Assembly (NCBI GenBank): GCA_963741985.1
Contig: CAVUKD010000002.1
Span: 1,116,001 to 1,180,000 of the forward strand
Direction of reading: 5' to 3'
DNA length: 64,000 nt
DNA from: Cryomorpha sp963741985
Lineage (GTDB): Bacteria > Bacteroidota > Bacteroidia > Flavobacteriales_D > Cryomorphaceae
Part shown: piece after piece, positions 1 to 8,438 of the stretch
Layout of the letters: each line of letters opens with the position of its first letter
Position numbering within the stretch: position 1 is the stretch's first letter
The notes under the pieces: generated by a model
Seen by the model: the letters and a program-made list of their open reading frames with translations, nothing else
Database searches by the model: none
What the model was told of the DNA's origin: nothing
Program-made: the position numbers and the translations under genes

Positions 1-366
1 GTGATTACCGGAATCAAACTTATGGATATAGATGAACCGAATACCATTGTCATAAAAGCGGCGCAATTAAAGCACAACGTGCTACTCAAAAATCCATCAA
101 AGTTGATTGGCAGCATCACTCCCGAATTAAAAACCGATGAAAACGGACAATTTATCGTGCGTGGGTCACGCGCGGGTTCTTCTGTCACTTATGTAGATGG
201 AATGAAGATTACAGGCGGTTTGGGCAACCTTCCCGGATCGTCCATTAAGACCATTTCCGTTTATACAGGCGGAATACCCGCTAAATACGGTGATGTGACC
301 GGTGGTGTAGTGGTCATCGAGACTAAAAGTTATTTTGATTATTTCTATGAAAATAATTCCAGATAA
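1..366 (+). CDS. TonB-dependent receptor plug domain protein, C-terminal part (5' end outside window)
   Basis: The reading frame is open from the first base and stops at 364-366, so the true start lies upstream. The visible 121 residues resemble a TonB receptor plug domain: a segment with FIVRGSR, then YVDGMKI, then SVYTGGIPAKYGDVTGGVVVI, the usual order in SusC/TonB plugs. The protein stops about ten residues after the plug, so no outer-membrane beta barrel follows. It is therefore not a complete receptor; in Bacteroidota such plug-only ends occur on larger surface or signalling proteins. It lies 6 bp upstream of a sigma-factor gene on the same strand and may share its transcript. The GTG at base 1 should not be taken as a start. 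Confidence 0.75.
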   Translation: MITGIKLMDIDEPNTIVIKAAQLKHNVLLKNPSKLIGSITPELKTDENGQFIVRGSRAGSSVTYVDGMKITGGLGNLPGSSIKTISVYTGGIPAKYGDVTGGVVVIETKSYFDYFYENNSR

Positions 367-372
367 TTCCAG

Positions 373-960
373 ATGGCAATCCGCCGAAATAGCCGATTTA
401 AGCAGCGTAGTGACGAAGAATTACTCACTGCTTTTGCGAAACATCCAAATGAGGTGTTGGCTGAGCTCTTCGAGCGATACCACGTGAGATGTTTCGGCTT
501 GTGTCTAAAATATTTGGAAAATAGAGAGAATGCCAAAGATGCTGTTTCAGAACTGTTTTTCAAATTAAGGAATGACTTGAATCGGTTTGAGATTCAATAT
601 TTTAAATCCTGGTTTTACGTCTACTCCAAAAACTATTGTCTCGGAATTCTCCGAAAGGAAAAAACCTTTAAAAAATATGCACACAATTGGAATCGTCATC
701 GCGAGACTGAAAGCCCATCTGAATTTCAGCATCCGAAAGAGTTGCCCGATCTGAATGAAGCAATGCAAAACTTGAAACGGGTACAACGGATTTGCCTCCA
801 GCGGTTTTATTACTCCAATGAAAGCTATTCGGAAATCGCCGGAAGTCTGGCCATTTCTGAAAAGCAGGTGAAATCGCATCTTCAAAACGGAAAACGAAAT
901 CTCCGATTGATTTTGGATCGTTTGAATCCACACTCTCAACATCTGAAGCGCTATGAATAG
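373..960 (+). CDS. RNA polymerase sigma factor, sigma-70 family (ECF-like)
   Basis: This 195-residue protein has the two-domain layout of ECF sigma factors. An N-terminal region-2-like part (about residues 15-95) contains LAELFERYHVRCFGLCLKYL and a FKSWFYVYSKNYCLGILRKEK stretch typical of the region 2.3/2.4 helix. A C-terminal region-4 helix-turn-helix (about 130-185) reads YSEIAGSLAISEKQVKSHLQ. It should direct RNA polymerase to a small regulon. The stop overlaps the start of the next gene by 8 bp, so the two are probably translationally coupled, as is usual for a sigma factor and its membrane-bound partner. The regulon cannot be inferred from the sequence. Confidence 0.88.
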   Translation: MAIRRNSRFKQRSDEELLTAFAKHPNEVLAELFERYHVRCFGLCLKYLENRENAKDAVSELFFKLRNDLNRFEIQYFKSWFYVYSKNYCLGILRKEKTFKKYAHNWNRHRETESPSEFQHPKELPDLNEAMQNLKRVQRICLQRFYYSNESYSEIAGSLAISEKQVKSHLQNGKRNLRLILDRLNPHSQHLKRYE

Positions 961-1984
961 TGAAATCACTAAAATCCAACGGTATCTCGATGGCCAAATG
1001 CTTGCCGATGAGAAATTGGCTTTCGATAGTGAGCTTGGCTTGGATCCATTTCTCGCCGATGCGGTTGATGGCTTCAGGAGTGATCCGCATGCACTGCATG
1101 ACCTGCCGGTTTTTCGTTCTTCAGTTCAGCTTTGGGAGGCAGTTGTAGGGTTAGGAAGTGTTTTGCTTGTTTTTCTTTTTGTTTCGCAATTGAGCGATAT
1201 CGGGTCAATCCGAAAGGCGGAAATCAAAACGCCACCGGCCGCTTCAATCATGGTTGTTGAAAATCTACAGCCGGAGGAAGTGAAACCAACTAATGGCTCC
1301 GAGGAAATCCGAAAAGAAATAAGCTCTCAAGAAGTGAAAACAAATGAGGAGCCACTCGCATCTTCAAATTCCGAATCAGCTCTGGTCTATTTGCAGCCGG
1401 AAACCATAGCAATTCGGGAAACGAAAAAAATAAAAAAACCAATCACCACCCCAAAAATCCACCGCATTTCCGAAGGCACATATATTCTCGATTTAAAAGT
1501 AGCCAAACCCATCGAAAAGCCCTCGGATAAATGGCGATTCCAATATGGAAAGCAAAACCTACCCGCTCAATTCGAAAATGAAGAATCGTTTCATTTCAAT
1601 ACACTTGTGGCTTCGCGCTATTCCAAAGTTGAGAACTCAACTTACTCAGATTCCTTAACACATGCGCTTGATGCTTTTAAGAAGGAAGATTACAAAACCA
1701 CTCTGATGCAATTGGAAAAAATAAAAGAAGGTCATCCCGATGATTTAAATGTGCTTTTCTATTCCGGACTTTCGAATTATCATCTCGGTGAATTTGAGGA
1801 AGCTATTTCCTGCTTTTCGCAAACGGCAAACGCAAGCAACGCCGTTTTTGCGCCGGAATCTGAATGGTATCTCGCACTTAGTTTGTGGAAGAGCGGTCAT
1901 AGATCTGAAGCACAAACTCTGTTTATGGAAATAAGCGCCGAAGGTGGATTCTATGCGGAAAGGGCTGAGATGGTGGGGAAGTGA
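953..1984 (+). CDS. Membrane-anchored TPR protein, probable anti-sigma factor
   Basis: The 343-residue protein begins with a short cytoplasmic segment containing FLADAVDGF, a motif common at the N-terminus of Bacteroidota anti-sigma-like membrane proteins. A single transmembrane helix follows (about residues 62-80, VVGLGSVLLVFLFVSQL), then a long polar Glu/Lys/Ser-rich linker, and two or three TPR-like helical repeats near the C-terminus (about 225-335, with LNVLFYSGLSNYHLGEFEEA). The gene overlaps the sigma-factor gene by 8 bp, which supports a partner role. The TPR part would face the periplasm. Anti-sigma activity is inferred from position and layout; no zinc-binding anti-sigma motif is visible. 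Confidence 0.7.
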   Translation: MNSEITKIQRYLDGQMLADEKLAFDSELGLDPFLADAVDGFRSDPHALHDLPVFRSSVQLWEAVVGLGSVLLVFLFVSQLSDIGSIRKAEIKTPPAASIMVVENLQPEEVKPTNGSEEIRKEISSQEVKTNEEPLASSNSESALVYLQPETIAIRETKKIKKPITTPKIHRISEGTYILDLKVAKPIEKPSDKWRFQYGKQNLPAQFENEESFHFNTLVASRYSKVENSTYSDSLTHALDAFKKEDYKTTLMQLEKIKEGHPDDLNVLFYSGLSNYHLGEFEEAISCFSQTANASNAVFAPESEWYLALSLWKSGHRSEAQTLFMEISAEGGFYAERAEMVGK

Positions 1985-2064
1985 AATAATAAAAGGATGA
2001 CTTCTAAAAGTGCTAAAAATCATAGCCGCATTTCAGGAGTGTTTTATTCCGTGAAAATACGGTA

Positions 2065-2405
2065 ACGTCACCTCGAGCCTTGATTCAAAAAAAAGAATGA
2101 AGTAAATGACGGCATTCAAAAAATGCACATACAAGTACGTCACATCGAGTGATTTTACACCTTAGAAACTCTTATGAGCGTAGCGATTTAGAGTTTCTTT
2201 GGTTTAAATTGTATCGAGATGTTATTCGAAAATTTGAATTAACACTAAAGACATATAGACAAAATCCGTCTTCGCATCTCCGGTTAAGTCGGAAAGCGCG
2301 GCACTCGATGTGACGTGGTTTTGTGAAGGTTGTTTAGACGCCGAAAGTTAACCAAACGTCATTTACTCCGGTTTTCAATTTTTGAATCAAGTCTCGACAT
2401 GACGT
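2065..2405. repeat. Large nested inverted repeat between convergent genes
   Basis: The region between the TPR gene and sucB has no convincing gene. It holds an outer imperfect inverted repeat of about 47 bp (2065-2111 against 2357-2405, sharing the tracts TGATTCAA/TTGAATCA and AGTAAATGACG/CGTCATTTACT). Inside is a perfect 15-bp inverted pair, ACGTCACATCGAGTG at 2137-2151 and its complement at 2302-2316. A small hairpin lies between them (AGAAACTC 2164-2171, GAGTTTCT 2191-2198). The whole could fold as a cruciform about 340 bp long. It may be a MITE-like or intergenic repeat and could end transcription from both sides. Confidence 0.75.
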
Positions 2406-2490
2406 ACGTTTCGGATTATCGACAGCTGACAAATAAAACGGTCGCTTGCGCAAAGCGCAGCGACCGTCCATAATTCTTAGAATCTAAACT

Positions 2491-3792
2491 TTACAATCCC
2501 AACAAAATCTCCGTAGGATCTTTCGCACCGAAAAGCATTTTCTCAGGATGCTCCAGCATTTCCTTCACTTTTACCAGGAAACTCACTGATTCTTTTCCAT
2601 CGATAATGCGGTGGTCGTAAGAAAGTGCCACGTACATCATCGGCAGGATTACCACTTCTCCGTTTACCGCCATCGGGCGATCCACAATATTGTGCATTCC
2701 CAAAATAGCCGATTGCGGCGGGTTGATAATCGGAGTACTCATCATCGATCCGAAAACACCGCCGTTGGTAATGGTGAAAGTGCCGCCTTGCATATCTTCA
2801 ATCGCAATTTTTCCATCGCGGGCTTTTATTGCAAGTCTTTTAATTTCCGATTCGATCTCGGCAAAGCTCATCTGCTCAGCATTGCGCACTACCGGCACCA
2901 TCAATCCTTTGGGAGAGCTTACTGCTATTCCGATATCGGCATAATTATGCGTAACCATTTCCTCACCATCGATCATTGCATTTACAGAAGGGAAAAGATG
3001 CAATGCCTCCGTAACCGCTTTAGTAAAGAAGGACATAAACCCAAGGCCTACTCCGTGATTGTCTTTAAAAATCTCCTTGTACTTATCACGGATATCCATG
3101 ATCGGCTTCATATTCACCTCGTTGAAAGTGGTGAGCATGGCCGTTTCATTTTTCACACCTACAAGTCGTTCAGCAACTTTCCGGCGCAGCATCGACATAC
3201 GTTTGCGTTCCTGATCGCGGGTGCCGCCCCAGCCGGGAGCTGATGATTTGTCAAAACCAGCCGCGAGTGCCGAAACCACATCTTGTTTCATGATGCGTCC
3301 ATCGGGACCTGAGCCACTCACTTGATCGGCTTTCACTCCTTTTTCGTCCATCATCTTCTTTGCAGCCGGCGATGGATGTCCTTTGGCGTAAGCGTCGCGG
3401 GACTCTTCTTTTTTGGCTACAGCCACTTCTTTTTTCTCTTCTTTCAGCGCCGGTGCTTTCTCCTCTTTCTTTTCCGCATTTGGAGCTTCTTCCTTCTTCT
3501 CTTCTTTCTTCTCCGATTTCGCTTCCTCCTTCTTATCATTCGAACCTTCCGGTTTCTTGGCATCCGTATCGATGAGGCACACCACCGAACCGACTTCTAT
3601 TGTATCGCCTTCTGCGGCTTTGAGCTTTATTATTCCGGCCTTCTCGGCAGGTAGTTCGAGGGTAGCTTTGTCCGAATCAATTTCGGCGATAGGCTGATCT
3701 TTTTCCACATAGTCTCCGTCGCTTACCAACCATGCGGCCAGTTCCACTTCGGATATTGATTCGCCCGGGCTGGGCACTTTCATTTCAAACAT
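2491..3792 (-). CDS. sucB: Dihydrolipoamide succinyltransferase, E2 of 2-oxoglutarate dehydrogenase
   Basis: The 433-residue E2 subunit transfers the succinyl group to CoA in the 2-oxoglutarate dehydrogenase complex of the TCA cycle. An N-terminal lipoyl domain (about 1-77) carries the lipoylated lysine in EIDSDKATLELP (K42). A very Lys/Glu-rich linker (about 78-135) follows, then a peripheral subunit-binding domain (about 139-176, GHPSPAAKKMMDEKGV and GSGPDGRIMKQDV). The acyltransferase domain (about 200-433) has the catalytic DHRIIDG near residues 393-399. It lies 6 bp downstream of sucA on the same strand, so the two E1/E2 genes form an operon. The length is normal. Confidence 0.96.
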   Translation of the reverse strand: MFEMKVPSPGESISEVELAAWLVSDGDYVEKDQPIAEIDSDKATLELPAEKAGIIKLKAAEGDTIEVGSVVCLIDTDAKKPEGSNDKKEEAKSEKKEEKKEEAPNAEKKEEKAPALKEEKKEVAVAKKEESRDAYAKGHPSPAAKKMMDEKGVKADQVSGSGPDGRIMKQDVVSALAAGFDKSSAPGWGGTRDQERKRMSMLRRKVAERLVGVKNETAMLTTFNEVNMKPIMDIRDKYKEIFKDNHGVGLGFMSFFTKAVTEALHLFPSVNAMIDGEEMVTHNYADIGIAVSSPKGLMVPVVRNAEQMSFAEIESEIKRLAIKARDGKIAIEDMQGGTFTITNGGVFGSMMSTPIINPPQSAILGMHNIVDRPMAVNGEVVILPMMYVALSYDHRIIDGKESVSFLVKVKEMLEHPEKMLFGAKDPTEILLGL

Positions 3793-3798
3793 AAGTTA

Positions 3799-6543
3799 TT
3801 ATTTAACGGGTTGTTTGGCGTAAGCAAATAAGTTTTTCATGTTGGCTTTTTGACGCATTTCCGAAGTTTTACTCGATCCCGATGCAGGAGTTGCACTGGG
3901 ATTTCGCGAAACACATTCCCACTTTACTTTCTGATAATTCATGGCTATAAAAGTCCAGGCACCCATATTTCGAGGTTCCTCCTGCAACCAAATATACTTT
4001 TTGGCCTTTTTATATTTAGCAATAATTTCGTCCATTTGTTTTTCAGGAAGCGGATACAATTGCTCCATACGGATAATGGCCATATTATCGCCACTCTCCG
4101 AGGCCTCTTTTTCTTCGAGCACTTCATAATAGATTTTTCCCGAACAGAAAACCACTGTATCCACATTGTCTACAGACACATCCGGATCGTCGAGTATTTC
4201 CTTAAATCTCCCTTCAGCCATTTCCCCAAGGGTTGAAACCGCTTTTGGGTAGCGCAATAATTTTTTTGGAGTAAACACAAAAAGTGGCTTACGGAAGTTT
4301 CGGTGCATTTGACGACGCAACAGGTGAAAATAGTTGGCAGGTGTTGTGGCATTACAAACCTGAATATTGTATTCCGCACACGATTGCAGGAAGCGTTCAA
4401 TTCGTCCGCTCGAATGTTCAGAACCCATCCCTTCGTATCCATGTGGAAGCAAAATTACGAGACCGTTCATGGTGCGCCATTTATCCTCAGCCGATGTTAC
4501 AAATTGATCCATAATAATCTGACTACCATTGAAGAAATCACCAAATTGAGCTTCCCAAATCGTCAGGCTATACGGGCTAACAAACGAATATCCATAATCA
4601 AAACCGAGCACGCCATATTCTGAAAGCAGAGAATTGTAAATGGTAAATTTGGCCTGCTTATCGTTCAAATGATTGAGCGGAATGTACTCTTCCTCGGCGT
4701 CCTCGGTAAGAAGAACTGCGTGCCGATGGGAGAAAGTACCCCGCTCCACGTCCTGGCCGGAGATCCGCACATTAAACCCTTCGTCGAGCAAAGAAGCGTA
4801 CGCCAGAAGCTCACCCATAGCCCAGTCGAGCCTGTCGTCCTTTATCATTTTCAGACGATCCTTCATGAGTTTGTTTACCTTACGGAAAAAGGCCTTGTCC
4901 GTGGGAAGCGTATTCATTTTTGTTGCGAGCGTTTTCAACTCTGCCTTTTTGAATCCGGTATCTGGCGAAGACTCAAAATCAACCGCTTTGGCAGATTTAA
5001 AATCCTTCCAGGTAGCTTCGAGGAAATGCTTCACATATACATTCGGAACCTCACGCGAAAGCTCATGCTGCTTCTCAAGGAGGTCATCAAATTTTTTCAT
5101 TATTCCATCGGCCCCCTCCTGCGAAATCACTTCTTCTTTGAGCAATTCCTCTAAATAGATTTCCCTTGGATTGGGGTGGTTTGCAATAAGATCGTAAAGT
5201 TTCGGCTGCGTAAATTTCGGCTCATCTCCTTCGTTGTGGCCATATTTGCGGTAGCACAATAAGTCGATGAATACATCGCGGTTAAACTCCTGGCGGTATT
5301 GAAAAGCGACGAGAATGGTTTGCACCACAGCCTCGATATCGTCTCCATTTACATGGAAAACCGGACACAATGTGGTCTTTGCAACATCGGTACAATAGGT
5401 CGATGACCGTCCGTCGAGGTAATTGGTGGTAAAGCCCACCTGATTATTTACCACAATATGTATCGTACCTCCGGTGCGGTAGCCGTCAAGCTGCGCCATT
5501 TGCACAATTTCGTACACGACGCCCTGTGCTGCTATCGCCGCATCGCCGTGAATCAGTATTGGCAGAATGGTTTTTTCGTCGTGAAGGTAATCGTCAATTT
5601 TTCCACGCGCCATTCCCTCCACTATCGGATCGACCGCCTCAAGGTGAGACGGATTTGGCGAGAGTGTAAGGTGTAAGGTCTCCCCATTTTCGGCTTTTAT
5701 TGAATTCGAGTACCCAAGGTGGTATTTCACATCGCCGTCAAATTCCTCGCCTTCCTGATCTTCTTCATAAGGTTTTCCCTCAAATTCGCTGAAAATATTC
5801 TTAAAGTCTTTCTTAAAAATATTTCCCAAAACATTCAGGCGACCGCGGTGTGCCATCCCAAAGATCATTTCTTTGATTCCGAAATTTGCTCCGCGCTGGA
5901 TAAGCGCATGAAGTGCCGGAATAAGCGACTCTCCTCCTTCCAGGGAGAATCTTTTTTGACCCACAAATTTCTTTTGAAGAAACTGTTCAAAAGATGTCGC
6001 CCGGTTGAGCATGTTAAAAATAATCCGTTTCTCGCGGGTGTCAAATTTGGGCATATTGTTATGCTCCACTTTGTTCTTCAACCACTCGCGCCGCTCCGGG
6101 TGGCGGATGTAGGTATATTCCAACCCGATGCTTTGGCAATACACATTTTTAAGATGCGCTATTATATCTTTCAGTTTCGCCGGACCGATACCCACTTCGC
6201 TTCCCGCCTGAAAAACCGTTTCGAGATCGGCTTCTTCGAGGTCGAAGTTTTCTATATCGAGGGTAGGCCTATATTGGCGGCGCTCGCGTACCGGGTTTGT
6301 ACGGGTAAAAAGATGTCCGCGCGAACGGTATCCCTGAATAAGGTTTAGTACTCTGAATTCCTTTTCTACTCCAATGTAGGACTCTCCTTCAAAATCAGCA
6401 TCGTAGTTTTTCCGTGCAAATTCGAAACCTTCAAAAAAATGAGCCCAATCAGGCTCAACAGAATTGGGATCTTGCCTGTACTTCTCGTACTGCTCATCCA
6501 CCCAATCAATAGAAACGTTGCCTAAAAATGAAAATTTGTCCAT
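3799..6543 (-). CDS. sucA: 2-oxoglutarate dehydrogenase E1 component
   Basis: At 914 residues this is a normal-length thiamine-diphosphate-dependent E1 enzyme that decarboxylates 2-oxoglutarate and passes the succinyl group to E2. Visible landmarks are the N-terminal segment with WVDEQYEKYRQDPNSV, which contacts E2 in this family, the IFGMAHRGRLNVL motif, LGYSNSIKAENG, the cofactor region IHGDAAIAAQGVVYE, and the C-terminal transketolase-like part with LPHGYEGMGSEHSSGRIERF. It is the first gene of the sucA-sucB operon. An ATG at 6541-6543 begins MDKFSFLGN, a usual start for Bacteroidota SucA. Confidence 0.97.
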   Translation of the reverse strand: MDKFSFLGNVSIDWVDEQYEKYRQDPNSVEPDWAHFFEGFEFARKNYDADFEGESYIGVEKEFRVLNLIQGYRSRGHLFTRTNPVRERRQYRPTLDIENFDLEEADLETVFQAGSEVGIGPAKLKDIIAHLKNVYCQSIGLEYTYIRHPERREWLKNKVEHNNMPKFDTREKRIIFNMLNRATSFEQFLQKKFVGQKRFSLEGGESLIPALHALIQRGANFGIKEMIFGMAHRGRLNVLGNIFKKDFKNIFSEFEGKPYEEDQEGEEFDGDVKYHLGYSNSIKAENGETLHLTLSPNPSHLEAVDPIVEGMARGKIDDYLHDEKTILPILIHGDAAIAAQGVVYEIVQMAQLDGYRTGGTIHIVVNNQVGFTTNYLDGRSSTYCTDVAKTTLCPVFHVNGDDIEAVVQTILVAFQYRQEFNRDVFIDLLCYRKYGHNEGDEPKFTQPKLYDLIANHPNPREIYLEELLKEEVISQEGADGIMKKFDDLLEKQHELSREVPNVYVKHFLEATWKDFKSAKAVDFESSPDTGFKKAELKTLATKMNTLPTDKAFFRKVNKLMKDRLKMIKDDRLDWAMGELLAYASLLDEGFNVRISGQDVERGTFSHRHAVLLTEDAEEEYIPLNHLNDKQAKFTIYNSLLSEYGVLGFDYGYSFVSPYSLTIWEAQFGDFFNGSQIIMDQFVTSAEDKWRTMNGLVILLPHGYEGMGSEHSSGRIERFLQSCAEYNIQVCNATTPANYFHLLRRQMHRNFRKPLFVFTPKKLLRYPKAVSTLGEMAEGRFKEILDDPDVSVDNVDTVVFCSGKIYYEVLEEKEASESGDNMAIIRMEQLYPLPEKQMDEIIAKYKKAKKYIWLQEEPRNMGAWTFIAMNYQKVKWECVSRNPSATPASGSSKTSEMRQKANMKNLFAYAKQPVK

Positions 6544-6575
6544 GTTTTATACGCTACCTTTAAAGATACAGGGTA

Positions 6576-6583
6576 CAAAAATA
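6576..6583 (-). promoter_or_regulatory. Probable -7 box of the sucAB promoter
   Basis: Read on the minus strand this is TATTTTTG, an exact match to the Bacteroidota -7 consensus TAnnTTTG, about 33 bp upstream of the sucA start. No TTG-type -33 element is visible at the usual 19-21 bp distance, so the call rests on the -7 box and position. Confidence 0.45.
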
Positions 6584-6654
6584 CAATTTTAAATAGGGTA
6601 AGGGTTGGTTTCGATTCAATATTGCTTATGTGGGTTGTGATTTTGGTTATTGGG

Positions 6655-6780
6655 TTAATAGGCTCCTGTCATTTGTCCAAAATCATCGTATTTATAAATA
6701 TAAGCATTTTGCGGAAGGGTGGTGCCGTCTTCGTCAATTGTTTTGGCATTCCACAGTATTGCGGATATGTTGCCGTCGTA
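6655..6780 (-). pseudogene. Rhs/YD-repeat protein remnant
   Basis: Read on the minus strand the frame gives YDGNISAILWNAKT, then NAYIYKYDDFGQMTGAY, then a stop. The G-N-I-S...WN...Y-Y-K-YD pattern is the signature of Bacteroidota Rhs-type YD repeats. Only about 41 codons remain, and the upstream side is cut directly by a REP-like repeat at 6790-6852. A related segment (with WNAKTPDEDG) lies at 9173-9327. This is a fragment of a toxin-delivery Rhs gene, not a working gene. Confidence 0.65.
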
Positions 6781-6789
6781 GCATGTATT

Positions 6790-6852
6790 CCGCAGCATTG
6801 CAAATGCATCGGAGCCCAAGACAGATGTTTTTACATATTAAGCGCAGCGGGA
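6790..6852 (-). repeat. Degenerate REP-like element end
   Basis: This 63-bp stretch matches the right-hand ends at 9111-9172 and 12137-12198 with a few substitutions (GCATCGG instead of GCAGCGG, AGCGCAGCGG instead of CGCGGAGCGG). It keeps the CCGCAGCATTGCAAATGC hairpin arm. No RAYT gene is attached. The flank 6853-6984 holds no gene I can recognise. Confidence 0.7.
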
Positions 6853-6984
6853 GAAATGAAGCTTATGGTGCAATACCGCTGCATTTCAACTTAGTGAAAC
6901 GATCTCATGACCGTAGGGAATAAATGCGGCGGATATTGACGCAAAAACACTGTTTATCAGTCGGTATTAACACTCTGCAGCTAT

Positions 6985-7737
6985 CTAATCAGAATATGTA
7001 ACAGGTATTTTGTAAATATAATCATAGGCACGTGCCCCACTTGATATACCTATACCATATTTATAAAGTTTTAGACTTTCAATACAGAAAACTAATACAG
7101 TTGTAAAATAGTATCCGGGAGAGTAGAGCGGTGATGTTGGTGGGTAAGAATAGTCAATTCCGACACTCACTAAATCTTTATTCGCCCAAATTTCACTTAT
7201 TGAAGCATTTAGGTGAATAGCATCTGATTTGTCCGATAAGCTGTCAGATTTATTAGTAAGAGGTAATACTATTTCTTCAAATTTTTCGCACTCTCTCTTT
7301 TTGAACACATCACTTTCATTGACTATCCAATTCTGCAAAAATGGAAAATAAAGACTGTCATTGTGATTTCGAATATAGTTTTCAACCGGCATCCCGTCAG
7401 GCATATTATAAGGTTCTTGTAAATAGGGCGGTAGAGTTGTCAGAATAATAGTATCAAAAACAAAGAATGAGTTATCTGTATTAGGATGTTTTGAGGTCGT
7501 GGTATCATTTATGTCTTGCTCGACCACATTGTAGAAAAAGTTCCACTCATCTTTAAAGTCTTCTTTTTGTGAAAGTGAATTATTAAATTGACCTAAGGCA
7601 CGTGTAATAATATCCTTGCATGAAACAGGTGGCTTTCTCTGAGCAAAAAGAACATTTATATTCCAAAAATTGAAAAAAAGAAACATGCCAATGAACAAAG
7701 TGGACTTACCAATAGGTACTTTTAAAGATATTTTCAT
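6985..7737 (-). CDS. Putative exported immunity protein for the adjacent toxin domain
   Basis: I do not recognise the family of this 250-residue protein. It begins with a hydrophobic signal-like segment (about residues 13-33, LFIGMFLFFNFWNINVLFAQ) suggesting export or membrane anchoring; the rest is polar and acidic, with no catalytic motif visible. Its ATG overlaps the stop of the upstream toxin-like gene by 4 bp (ATGA), the usual arrangement of polymorphic-toxin and immunity genes. If the pairing is right, an exported immunity protein implies a toxin acting in the periplasm or at the envelope. The immunity role is inferred from position only. Confidence 0.55.
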   Translation of the reverse strand: MKISLKVPIGKSTLFIGMFLFFNFWNINVLFAQRKPPVSCKDIITRALGQFNNSLSQKEDFKDEWNFFYNVVEQDINDTTTSKHPNTDNSFFVFDTIILTTLPPYLQEPYNMPDGMPVENYIRNHNDSLYFPFLQNWIVNESDVFKKRECEKFEEIVLPLTNKSDSLSDKSDAIHLNASISEIWANKDLVSVGIDYSYPPTSPLYSPGYYFTTVLVFCIESLKLYKYGIGISSGARAYDYIYKIPVTYSD

Positions 7738-8438
7738 CGCTCAGAATTTGGGATTGGGTTGGCAATACGAGATTTGAAGAAGAAAGGTATTTCCCCTGAG
7801 AATACATAACCTTTTAATTCTTGATATACGAGGTTACTATATGTTTTAACCCATACCAATTTTGACATGTTTTTTCCCACAGCGGCAATACTATATCCAT
7901 CACCAGCAGTACCTGGCCTTATTGCACTTATTAATAGGTTTGGACTTCTTCGTGTAGTGTTTATAACAAATTTCATGTTATTTAAATAGAAATCTTTTGT
8001 CCAAAATCCGCCTTGTCCTCTTGGAGTCCAACCATCCATTGATGAAATCGTGTTCAAATCAAAATAATCGCTAACCGGTCTATCAAATCCTTTTGTAGCT
8101 TGAATATATCTAAGTTTTTGAATCACATCTCTATAGGCTCTTGGATCTGAAAAATCCACCTTAATATTTTCAGGTTGCCTCGATAATCCGCTCAGATAAT
8201 CCCTATTCGAAGCAAGTAAATCTTGTGATTTATCTACATATGGATCGATTCCTAAAGGTTCAATATTTTCACCAGTCCAAAAATCAAGCCCCGCTTTTTT
8301 AGCAGAAATACCCCCCGAAATCCCTCCAATTACTGCACCTGTAACTGCCCCGCTCCACCACATGTGCGTCTTGGGCTCCGCTGCATTTACAATGCTGCGG
8401 AATATTCCTTCAAAAACATCCAAACCGTCATCCCCCAA
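7734..8438 (-). CDS. Rhs-type toxin C-terminal domain with a start supplied by a RAYT element end
   Basis: The 234-residue frame starts at an ATG inside the end of a RAYT/REP unit; about the first 26 codons (MGDDGLDVFEGIFRSIVNAA...) are element sequence. It then runs without a break into GAVTGAVIGGISGGISAKK and LDFWTGE, a glycine-rich segment like the pretoxin linker of Bacteroidota Rhs proteins. About 150 residues follow that I cannot assign to a toxin family. The stop overlaps the candidate immunity gene by 4 bp. Most likely this is the tail of a former Rhs toxin cut from its core by the element; whether the fused product is made is unknown. Confidence 0.6.
   Translation of the reverse strand: MGDDGLDVFEGIFRSIVNAAEPKTHMWWSGAVTGAVIGGISGGISAKKAGLDFWTGENIEPLGIDPYVDKSQDLLASNRDYLSGLSRQPENIKVDFSDPRAYRDVIQKLRYIQATKGFDRPVSDYFDLNTISSMDGWTPRGQGGFWTKDFYLNNMKFVINTTRRSPNLLISAIRPGTAGDGYSIAAVGKNMSKLVWVKTYSNLVYQELKGYVFSGEIPFFFKSRIANPIPNSER

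Noticed and set aside
3322..3697. Long plus-strand frames opposite sucB, rich in Phe/Ser/Leu
   Set aside because: They are the antisense of the Lys/Glu-rich linker of SucB and have no family features.
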